A stretch of 6,431 nucleotides of DNA, from contig JALSZZ010000455.1 in assembly GCA_027075825.1 (NCBI GenBank), positions 1 to 6,431 of the forward strand, read 5' to 3'. This document shows, in pieces, positions 1-5,971 of this stretch. The notes below the pieces were generated by a model. That model did not search any database. It was given only the letters and a program-made list of their open reading frames with translations, and had not been told where the DNA came from. Both the position numbers and the translations under genes were made by a program. The DNA is from Mariprofundaceae bacterium. Lineage in GTDB: Bacteria > Pseudomonadota > Zetaproteobacteria > Mariprofundales > Mariprofundaceae. Each line of letters starts with the position of its first letter. Position 1 is the stretch's first letter.

Positions 1-506
1 TCAGTCCTGCGCTCTTTCAGCAGGAACAGAACGTGGCTGACACCGCATCAAAGGCGAAAAAGCACGTCGCTGCGACGAAAACAGCGACGGTCAAAGCCCC
101 TGCGAAAAAGACGCATTACGTCAAAAGCAGCGATGTAAAAAAAGCCTTGCTGGCGCAATACCAGTCATGGAAGCATGTGCGTTACCAGCTCGGTGGTCAG
201 AGCCGTCGTGGCATTGATTGTTCAGGCTTTACACAAAAGACGTTTGCTGAACGCTTCCATGTCGATCTGCCGCGTGATACGCTCTCTCAGCTCAAAGCAG
301 GCAAGACAATCAGCAAGAAACGTCTGCGTGCCGGTGATCTGGTTTTCTTCAAAATTGGTCGTCATACCCGTCATGTTGGCATCTATATTGACGACAACAG
401 GTTTCTACATGCCTCCACCAGTCAGGGCGTGATCGTTTCCCAGCTGGATGATGCTTACTGGCAGCGTCATTACTGGAAATCCGTTCGTGTTTCAGGCGTA
501 CAGTAA
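1..506 (+). CDS. NlpC/P60 family murein endopeptidase, MepS/Spr-like (5' partial)
   Basis: This is probably a secreted cysteine peptidase that cuts peptide cross-links in peptidoglycan. Counting residues from the GTG at 33, the NlpC/P60 domain spans about 35-155. It shows the catalytic Cys63 in IDCSGF, His114 in RHVGIYI and His126 in FLHAST, the usual Cys-His-His set. The order and spacing closely resemble E. coli MepS (Spr), including the LGG-x-GIDCS entry and the HASTSxGV strand. Before the domain lies a Lys/Ala-rich, low-complexity linker (residues 6-37). The reading frame stays open from base 3 to the GTG at 33 with no stop, and a GTG start would leave no signal peptide, although family members are exported. 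I therefore infer that the gene starts upstream of the window. An AGGA at 22-25 keeps the GTG start possible. The family is certain; the physiological role (elongation or remodelling hydrolase) is inferred. Confidence 0.93.
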   Translation, partial: SPALFQQEQNVADTASKAKKHVAATKTATVKAPAKKTHYVKSSDVKKALLAQYQSWKHVRYQLGGQSRRGIDCSGFTQKTFAERFHVDLPRDTLSQLKAGKTISKKRLRAGDLVFFKIGRHTRHVGIYIDDNRFLHASTSQGVIVSQLDDAYWQRHYWKSVRVSGVQ

Positions 507-510
507 GGCA

Positions 511-681
511 GCCTGGGAGTCTGTCGGACTTTGGCAAATCTACTGCGAAAAATCGGATATTGGCCAAATCTTCGCCCTGTTTTTGTTAAATAGCGCTGCT
601 ATTCGCCGCAAACAGGTCGTATATTTTACTCAATCCCGCTATTTCTCGTGACGATTACCAAAGCCCGACAGACTCCCGGGT
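511..681. mobile_element. MITE-like palindromic (fold-back) element between the NlpC/P60 gene and the ATPase gene
   Basis: The ends are imperfect inverted repeats. Bases 515-534 (GGGAGTCTGTCGGACTTTGG) pair with 658-677 at 19 of 20 positions; the one mismatch is A528 against C664. The pairing extends outward to 511 and 681 with two Watson-Crick and two G-T pairs. Inside are two further nested stems: 576-582 (CCTGTTT) with 610-616, and 589-594 (AATAGC) with 598-603 around a 3-base loop. The whole stretch could thus fold into one long structure as RNA or single-stranded DNA. It carries no credible ORF and starts 4 bases after the NlpC/P60 stop codon. Small size, terminal inverted repeats and absence of coding potential fit a non-autonomous element mobilised by a transposase elsewhere. 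No target duplication can be assigned with confidence, because the flanks are themselves GC-rich and palindromic. A structured RNA or an elaborate 3' UTR is the alternative. Confidence 0.55.
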
Positions 682-685
682 GAAT

Positions 686-715
686 GTGGCCATCAACGAA
701 TGTTCTGATGGCCAC
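686..715. other. Perfect 10-bp dyad (stem-loop or operator candidate)
   Basis: GTGGCCATCA at 686-695 is perfectly complementary to TGATGGCCAC at 706-715, with a 10-base spacer. As RNA it would form a stable hairpin just after the MITE-like element and could end transcription from the NlpC/P60 gene, but no T-tract follows (TACCTGCAAT), so it is not a standard intrinsic terminator. The 10-10-10 geometry would also suit a dimeric DNA-binding protein regulating the downstream ATPase gene. The sequence does not decide between these. Confidence 0.5.
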
Positions 716-735
716 TACCTGCAATCCTGCGCAAT

Positions 736-754
736 GGATAACTTCATGTTATCC
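736..754 (+). promoter_or_regulatory. Hairpin immediately upstream of the ATPase start codon
   Basis: GGATAAC (736-742) and GTTATCC (748-754) form a perfect 7-bp stem with a 5-base loop, followed by TTT. The stem ends 8 bases before the ATG at 763. No AGGAG-like sequence lies in the normal window upstream of that ATG. The structure therefore occupies the ribosome-binding region and may limit translation, or act as a weak early terminator or attenuator. This is inference from sequence symmetry only. Confidence 0.4.
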
Positions 755-762
755 TTTGGGCG

Positions 763-3027
763 ATGAAGCAAGCAACTGATACTGCACACTGTTATCATGT
801 GGTCGCTGGCCTGAGCAATGGTGATTTGCTACAGGGGTGTTTGAAATCTTTTTCAGCAGATGATGAACAGATAGAGCTGTTACCGGACAATCACGATGAG
901 CCTGTCCCGGCAAAAATGCATCGCGTCATGGCAGCCACCTCACTGCTTCCCCGTCAGCTCGCTTACCTTGGCTTTCTTCGCCGGGGGCGCATACCTGTGC
1001 TGCCTAAGTTGCAGGTGCTGCCGAAAATCATTCGCGTTGAACTATTGCACGGAGAGTCTTTCCATATTCGCACAGGGGATGCGTTAAAGCGAAAACCGGG
1101 GTTTTATGCCCTGCCTCCAGCCGAAAGCTCAGGAATTGCCTGTTATTTCTTTTACCATCATGCGATTTCTGCCAGACATTCCAGCGAGTATGTGGGTAAA
1201 TTACTGGAGGCTGCCGGCTTTGTCTCTCCCGAGGCTGTGCAGGAGGCGTTGACGATTCAGCAAACCCAGCGTGAACGCCGGTTAAAAGAAATTCTGCAAA
1301 ACAATCATAAACTCAGCGATTCCCAATTGCAGAAGGCTCTGCGCGAGCAACAACATGTTCACCGCAGGCTGGATGAAATCCTGCTGGAAAGTGGTTTGAT
1401 CGACCAGCAGGATCTTTCCCGGGCACTGCTGGAACAGGCTAACAAAAACGACAAAAAAATCGGTCAGATACTGATTGATATGGGGGCGATCTCCGAGCTT
1501 GAACTGGCCTCCACACTGGCTGAGAAATACCAGTTGCCGCTGGTTAATCTGGATGATTACCCTATTGACAGCAAAGCATTTAATGAGCTTGATGAAACGC
1601 TGCTCCAGCGTTATCAGTGGTTACCCGTCGCCAGTGATGAACACTCCATCACCGTTGCCATTGCTGATCCACTGGATACTGAAGCCGATACAGCGATTAA
1701 ATTTCAGAGCAAAAAACGCATTCGTCAGGTGATTGCCACGCCATCACAAATCCGCATGCATCTGGAACGTTTAAGCGCCAGCGTGGATGAAGATGACTGG
1801 CTGTGGCTGGAATCACTGGAGCCTGATGAGTGGGAGGGTGAAAATGAGGAGGTGGTCAATATCAGCAAGGCTGCTGATGCGCCACCGATAGTTCGCATTG
1901 TCAACAAGATTATTCTGGATGCGTATCAGTTGGGCGCTTCTGATATTCATTTGTTGCCACAGGCAGATGAACTGACGATCTCGTATCGCATAAACGGCGA
2001 TCTTATCCGCAAGTCAGGCCTGGAAAAATGGCTACAACGCCGCGTGATTTCACGCCTGAAGCTGTTGGCCAATATGGATATCAGCGAAAACAGACTGCCA
2101 CAGGACGGGCGTTTGCGTGCGCACCGTGGTGATACATGCATGGATTTTCGCGTTTCCTGCATGCCATGTGTCTATGGCGAATCACTGGTGTTGCGAATGT
2201 TGCGCAATCACACGCCAACGCTGACAGATATTGGCCTGCGCCAGCAGGATCAGCAGCATATTCAACGCCTGCTTCAACATCCGTTCGGACTGATGCTGAC
2301 AACAGGGCCGACAGGCTCGGGAAAATCAACCACGCTACAGGCGCTGGTGCATGAGCTTGTTGCCCGCCCCTTGCACATCATCACGGCGGAGGATCCTGTC
2401 GAAGCTGACATTCGTGGTGTCAATCAGATTCAGGTTAATGCGCGTATTGGCCTGGATTTTTTGCGTATTCTGCGCAATGTACTGCGTCACGATCCGGATG
2501 TGGTCATGATCGGTGAAATGCGTGATCAGGAAACGGCCAGAACAGGCGTGGAAGCAGCATTAACGGGTCACCTGATCCTCTCTTCCCTGCATACCAACAG
2601 TGCGGTGGATACGATCGCACGGTTGATTGACCTTGGTATTGAAAGGTATTTACTTGCTCCGGCACTGCTGGGCATTATCAGCCAGAATTTGGTCAAGGTG
2701 TTATGCCCTCACTGCCGCCAGCGTGCTGCAACTGATGATGAAACAGCAGCTATGCTGCGTGATTTGCTTCATATGCCGTTACCAAAAATGTATGATCAAC
2801 AAGGCTGTGAGCATTGTCATCAGTCTGGTTACAGCGGGCGACGCATGGTTTATGAAATACTGATCGTTAGCGATGCCCTGCGCTCTGCTATCAACGCAGG
2901 CGAACCTGCAGATGTATTGCAACGCCTCGCAGTCAACGAGGGCATGGTGCCAAAAAGCGATTATGCACTGATGCTGGCTGCCAGTGGCGATATTGACCGC
3001 CATGAATTACTACGCATGCTGGTATGA
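763..3027 (+). CDS. GspE/PilB-type secretion or type IV pilus assembly ATPase with extended N-terminus
   Basis: This is a cytoplasmic hexameric ATPase of the type II secretion/type IV pilus family, predicted to drive pilin polymerisation at the inner membrane. In its 754 residues I see a possible beta-rich region (about 10-135), four tandem units of about 30 residues (143-262), an MSHEN (GspE N-terminal) domain overlapping the last unit (about 233-337), and an acidic linker (341-363). The catalytic core follows: DAPPIVRIVN (372-381), arginine region NRLPQDGR (443-450), Walker A GPTGSGKST (515-523), Asp box TAEDPVE (541-547), Walker B DPDVVMIGEMRD (577-588) with Glu585, and His box TGHLILSSLHTN (601-612). 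Zinc-type cysteine pairs CPHC (648-651) and CEHC (682-685) follow. All catalytic residues are intact. Typical GspE has about 500 residues and PilB about 570, so the excess is N-terminal. The ATG at 763 is the only good start, because the frame closes at 739-741. No other pilus or secretion gene is in view, so its partner system is unknown. Confidence 0.96.
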   Translation: MKQATDTAHCYHVVAGLSNGDLLQGCLKSFSADDEQIELLPDNHDEPVPAKMHRVMAATSLLPRQLAYLGFLRRGRIPVLPKLQVLPKIIRVELLHGESFHIRTGDALKRKPGFYALPPAESSGIACYFFYHHAISARHSSEYVGKLLEAAGFVSPEAVQEALTIQQTQRERRLKEILQNNHKLSDSQLQKALREQQHVHRRLDEILLESGLIDQQDLSRALLEQANKNDKKIGQILIDMGAISELELASTLAEKYQLPLVNLDDYPIDSKAFNELDETLLQRYQWLPVASDEHSITVAIADPLDTEADTAIKFQSKKRIRQVIATPSQIRMHLERLSASVDEDDWLWLESLEPDEWEGENEEVVNISKAADAPPIVRIVNKIILDAYQLGASDIHLLPQADELTISYRINGDLIRKSGLEKWLQRRVISRLKLLANMDISENRLPQDGRLRAHRGDTCMDFRVSCMPCVYGESLVLRMLRNHTPTLTDIGLRQQDQQHIQRLLQHPFGLMLTTGPTGSGKSTTLQALVHELVARPLHIITAEDPVEADIRGVNQIQVNARIGLDFLRILRNVLRHDPDVVMIGEMRDQETARTGVEAALTGHLILSSLHTNSAVDTIARLIDLGIERYLLAPALLGIISQNLVKVLCPHCRQRAATDDETAAMLRDLLHMPLPKMYDQQGCEHCHQSGYSGRRMVYEILIVSDALRSAINAGEPADVLQRLAVNEGMVPKSDYALMLAASGDIDRHELLRMLV

Positions 3028-3446
3028 CACTGAATAATAACATCAGGGTTTCTCACAAGCGCATGACTGATTATCATGGCGGCATGAGGCTGCTACTGTA
3101 TGTTCATCTATCCTGCGTGTTGACATCGCTACTGCTGTTTCTGTGGCGCGGTGGCATGGCCTGTGCTGGCCAGCCGTTGAAAAAAACATGGCAACGTCGT
3201 TATGTGCCTGACCTGGTTGATAGCCTGTTGTTTGTGTCCGGTGCAGGCATGGCCTGGCAGTTGCATTTATCACCGCTGACGACGCAGTGGTTTGCCATCA
3301 AGCTGCTGCTGTTAATGGCCTATATCGGCGTTGCAGCGCTGGTCATGTGGGAGACGCTGGCGCTGCCTTATAAACGTATCGCTTTTGCCACGGCACTGCT
3401 GCTGTTTTTCTGTATTGTCACTGCGGCCAGCCATATAAGTCGTTAA
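3024..3446 (+). CDS. SirB2 family inner-membrane protein
   Basis: This 140-residue protein is very hydrophobic, with four predicted membrane helices at about 22-41, 62-80, 90-110 and 118-136. The pattern matches the SirB2 family: a His in the first helix region (LYVHLS), an LFLWRGG motif at its end, then RYVPDLVDSLLFVSG, then WFAIKLLLLMAY, and a final helix ending in AASH. SirB was named from a Salmonella locus affecting invasion gene expression, but the biochemical role of SirB2 is not established, so I give none. The ATG at 3024 overlaps the ATPase stop (ATGA, 4 bases) and has no evident Shine-Dalgarno, which suggests coupled translation. In-frame ATGs at 3063 and 3084 would put the first helix nearer the N-terminus, as is usual in the family, so the true start may be one of these. 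The stop codon overlaps the convergent recG stop. Confidence 0.85.
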   Translation: MTLNNNIRVSHKRMTDYHGGMRLLLYVHLSCVLTSLLLFLWRGGMACAGQPLKKTWQRRYVPDLVDSLLFVSGAGMAWQLHLSPLTTQWFAIKLLLLMAYIGVAALVMWETLALPYKRIAFATALLLFFCIVTAASHISR

Positions 3447-5428
3447 TCCACCGTCCCGGCCACTGGTCGCCAGAAGGCCTTGACTTCGGCAGGCAGTTGC
3501 GCTGCCTCACCCTCTGCCGCATAGCAGGACTGAATGAGTAAGGCATCCTGCTCAGGATCAAGGACGCGGAATGCTGCCGCACCGCTTTGCTGCACGCCGA
3601 TGCAATCGCCTGCGCCGCGCAAACGCAGGTCGGTTTCGGCAAGCTGCATGCCATCGTGGCAATCCCGCATGGCAGCCAAGCGCTGCATGCCTTGCGGCCC
3701 GACATCGGCAGAAGGAAGCAGAATGCAATAGCCTTGTTCTATCGAGCGGCCAACGCGTCCGCGTAGCTGATGCAATTGCGCCAGACCATAGCCCTCGGCA
3801 CGCTCGATGACGATCAGGCGTGCCTGTGGTATATTCACGCCGACTTCCACCACGGTGGTGGCAACCAGCAAACGGCACTGGCCACTGGCAAAAGCATCCA
3901 GCACCTGCTGTTTTTCCTTTGCCTTCATGCGACCGTGCAGACCCAGCACATGGGCATCCGGGAAGCGTTCGCGCAACGCTTCCAGACGTTGTTCCACAGA
4001 CGCATCATCATCGTCAATACGCGGCGCGATCCAGTAAATACTGCCGCCCTGATTCATGATGCGCTGCATGCCAGTGGCCAGCGCCGGGCGGGAGGCAGGT
4101 TTCAGCACTCTGGTTTCGACGGGCTTTCTGCCCGGTGGCATGCCTTGCATGACCGTCAGTTGCAAATCACCATAGAGTGCCATCGCCAGACTGCGCGGAA
4201 TCGGCGTGGCCGTCATGGCCAGCAAATGCACGCCTTTGCCTTTTTCCGTCAAGGCCCAGCGTTGCCGCACGCCAAAGCGATGTTGTTCATCCACAATGGC
4301 CAGCACCAGTTGCTGAAAACACACATCTTCGGCGATCAGGGCATGGGTGCCGATCACCAGCGAGAGATCACCTGATGCCAGCCGGTTCAGGGTTTTCTTT
4401 CGCTGTGTTGCCCGTGTACTGCCGGTAAGCAGAGCCAGCGAGATACCCAGCGGTTGCAGCCACGCCGATATGGTATCAAAGTGTTGTTTTGCCAGTACTT
4501 CTGTTGGCGCCATGATCGCCACCTGCCCTTGCTGCAAGGCACAGCAGGCGGCTAATCCGGCCAGCCAGGTTTTGCCGCTGCCGACATCCCCCTGTAACAA
4601 GCGGTGCATGCGTTGCCCTGACTGCAAGTCCCGGGCAATGGCTTGCCAGGCCTGTTGCTGGGCTTTTGTCAGCGCTGCCGGCAACTGCCGGAGCAGTTGT
4701 TCGCAGTATTCACCGGGAACACATACGCAAGCCGGGACTTCAGCCTGCCGCTGCTGTTGCTGTAGCAAAGCGCGATAAACCCACAGTTCTTCCTGTTTGA
4801 TACGCCATAATGCCTGCCGCCGCTGTGCCGGGCTGTGTTCCGGCTCAGGCTGATGCAGCGCGTGCAATGCTTCGTAGAGGCTCGGGCCATCGATCTGATC
4901 ATCCAGCGGACTGCTGGCATGCATCGGCAATGATCGCAAGGCGGCCTGAATAAAGCGCCGCAAACTGCGTTGACCCTGACCGGCAAGCGTGGGGTAACAG
5001 GCATACAGGCCCGGTTCAAATGCCGCAGCAGCCTGCCATTCCGGATGGGTCATCTGAAGCTGTCCTCGCCAGATGCTGACTTCGCCGCGCAGGGTGACCA
5101 TCTGTCCGGTTTTTAAGCGTGCGTCGCGTAGCAGATAACGGGCATGAAAAAATGTAGCCTGCAGGGTGCCGCTGTCATCAGCAACGCTGAGTATGGCACG
5201 GTCAGCGATCTGTCGCAGTTCCAGCACCACGCCCTGCAGGCGCTGCGTGCAGCCTGCTTTTAACCGGGCAATGGGCGTAATTTCGCGGTCGTCAATCCAC
5301 GATCGCGGTAAATGCATCAGCAATTCACCGATATTACTGACGCTGCGCTGCATCAGCGCCTTCTCCAGCCTGCTGCCAATACCGGGCAGGGATTGCAGCG
5401 GCTGGCTGAAGTAGTGGTAAATATTCAG
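3443..5428 (-). CDS. recG: ATP-dependent DNA helicase RecG (probable CTG start)
   Basis: RecG is a superfamily 2 helicase that binds stalled replication forks and branched DNA and drives fork reversal and branch migration. Numbered from the CTG at 5428 (661 residues), an OB-fold wedge domain lies at about 64-131. The helicase motifs follow: GDVGSGKT (280-287), DEQH (380-383), TATPIPR (406-412), LHGRMK (497-502), VATTVVEVGV (522-531) and QLRGRVGR (554-561). The C-terminal TRG region includes DLRLRGAGDCIG (600-611). E. coli RecG has 693 residues. The first ATG in frame is at 5353, but 25 codons upstream also look like RecG: PLQSLPGIG aligns to PLSSLTGVG of E. coli at the same residue numbers (10-18) if translation starts at the CTG. 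That CTG overlaps the tlpA stop. ATG 5353 has its own GGAGAAGG upstream, so the start is not proven. The gene is intact, with no frameshift seen. Confidence 0.97.
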   Translation of the reverse strand: MNIYHYFSQPLQSLPGIGSRLEKALMQRSVSNIGELLMHLPRSWIDDREITPIARLKAGCTQRLQGVVLELRQIADRAILSVADDSGTLQATFFHARYLLRDARLKTGQMVTLRGEVSIWRGQLQMTHPEWQAAAAFEPGLYACYPTLAGQGQRSLRRFIQAALRSLPMHASSPLDDQIDGPSLYEALHALHQPEPEHSPAQRRQALWRIKQEELWVYRALLQQQQRQAEVPACVCVPGEYCEQLLRQLPAALTKAQQQAWQAIARDLQSGQRMHRLLQGDVGSGKTWLAGLAACCALQQGQVAIMAPTEVLAKQHFDTISAWLQPLGISLALLTGSTRATQRKKTLNRLASGDLSLVIGTHALIAEDVCFQQLVLAIVDEQHRFGVRQRWALTEKGKGVHLLAMTATPIPRSLAMALYGDLQLTVMQGMPPGRKPVETRVLKPASRPALATGMQRIMNQGGSIYWIAPRIDDDDASVEQRLEALRERFPDAHVLGLHGRMKAKEKQQVLDAFASGQCRLLVATTVVEVGVNIPQARLIVIERAEGYGLAQLHQLRGRVGRSIEQGYCILLPSADVGPQGMQRLAAMRDCHDGMQLAETDLRLRGAGDCIGVQQSGAAAFRVLDPEQDALLIQSCYAAEGEAAQLPAEVKAFWRPVAGTVD

Positions 5429-5898
5429 CTGGCGTTTCCTGCAAACAACGGTTGTAAACGACGGTGCATGGCCTCATCCCAGGATTCTATTCCCGGATGA
5501 ACGCTGACAATATCACCGTGTTTATTGACAACCACAGTCGTCGGCAGTCCGCGTGAGCCCAGCGCATACAATTGCGATGGTGTGGTTTGCAGCAGGGGCA
5601 CATGCAGGCCAATCTTCTGCATGAACCGGCGCGCATCATCAGCGGATTCGTCAAGGCTGATCGGCAAAACGCGAATATCCGGGTTTTTGCGCAGCCAGGC
5701 TGTCATCGCTGGCATTTCACTACGGCAGGGAAAACACCAGGATGCCCAGATATGCAGTACCACGGCTTGTCCTTTCAGTTCCTCTAAAGCGTGGCTGTTG
5801 CCATTGGCATCCAGCCATTGAAAATCAGCAGCATGTGCGGCGCTGCCCAGCAGCAGGGCGCAGGCAAAAAACAGGCTGCGAAGTGGTGAACAGATCAT
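5425..5898 (-). CDS. TlpA/ResA-like periplasmic thiol-disulfide oxidoreductase
   Basis: This 157-residue thioredoxin-fold protein has an N-terminal signal peptide: a basic start at Arg7, a hydrophobic core at about 9-19, and a probable cut after AHA at residue 23. There is no lipobox. The active site is WCFPC (Trp54 to Cys58), and the cis-proline lies in GLPTTVVVN (Pro119). The LKGQAVVLHIWASWC strand leading to the active site is typical of the TlpA/ResA/AhpC-TSA branch rather than of DsbA. Such proteins usually act as reductants of periplasmic disulfides, for example in cytochrome c or copper-site maturation; the substrate here is unknown. The ATG at 5898 has AGGAG at 5912-5908, 9 bases away. 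It lies 73 bases downstream of the DUF1499 gene, and its stop codon overlaps the proposed recG start, so these genes probably form one transcription unit. Confidence 0.92.
   Translation of the reverse strand: MICSPLRSLFFACALLLGSAAHAADFQWLDANGNSHALEELKGQAVVLHIWASWCFPCRSEMPAMTAWLRKNPDIRVLPISLDESADDARRFMQKIGLHVPLLQTTPSQLYALGSRGLPTTVVVNKHGDIVSVHPGIESWDEAMHRRLQPLFAGNAS
5435..5440 (-). promoter_or_regulatory. Shine-Dalgarno supporting the CTG start of recG
   Basis: AGGAAA on the minus strand lies 6 bases upstream of the CTG at 5428-5426, inside the 3' end of the tlpA coding sequence. The spacing is close to ideal. It supports initiation at the CTG that overlaps the tlpA stop (CTGA), giving coupled translation. 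Confidence 0.5.
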
Positions 5899-5907
5899 GA
5901 TCAGTCT

Positions 5908-5912
5908 CTCCT
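5908..5912 (-). promoter_or_regulatory. Ribosome-binding site of the TlpA-like gene
   Basis: AGGAG on the minus strand lies 9 bases before the ATG at 5898. It is the strongest Shine-Dalgarno sequence in the window and fixes the start codon of the TlpA-like gene, placing the signal peptide at the very N-terminus. Confidence 0.7.
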
Positions 5913-5971
5913 GTATTAAATGTTGAACAGTCGTGCAACAGGCTGTTTTCTTTCATCCGGTATATGCGATG

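Noticed and set aside
33..35. GTG as the true start of the NlpC/P60 gene
   Set aside because: The frame is open to the window edge, and this start would leave an exported enzyme without a signal peptide. AGGA at 22-25 keeps it only as a minor possibility.
620..625. TATATT as a -10 box for the ATPase gene
   Set aside because: It matches a -10 element, but no acceptable -35 lies 16-18 bases upstream, and it falls in an AT-rich part of the palindromic element.
448..651. Small + strand open frame covering the end of the NlpC/P60 gene and most of the gap
   Set aside because: It starts inside the NlpC/P60 domain in another frame and runs through the palindromic element; it has no plausible ribosome-binding site or protein-like composition.
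511..681. Integron attC site
   Set aside because: The palindrome has the right size range, but I see no paired GTTRRRY and RYYYAAC core sites at its ends and no integrase or cassette array.
3770..4375. Open frame of 201 codons on the + strand
   Set aside because: It lies wholly inside recG on the opposite strand, is His/Gln/Arg-rich with no recognisable domain, and disappears as a shadow of the conserved helicase motifs.
5899..5971. Promoter or terminator between the DUF1499 gene and the TlpA-like gene
   Set aside because: TTGCAC and TAATAC on the minus strand are too closely spaced (14 bases), and the possible CCTGT/ACAGG stem is short with a large loop and no T-run. Neither is convincing.
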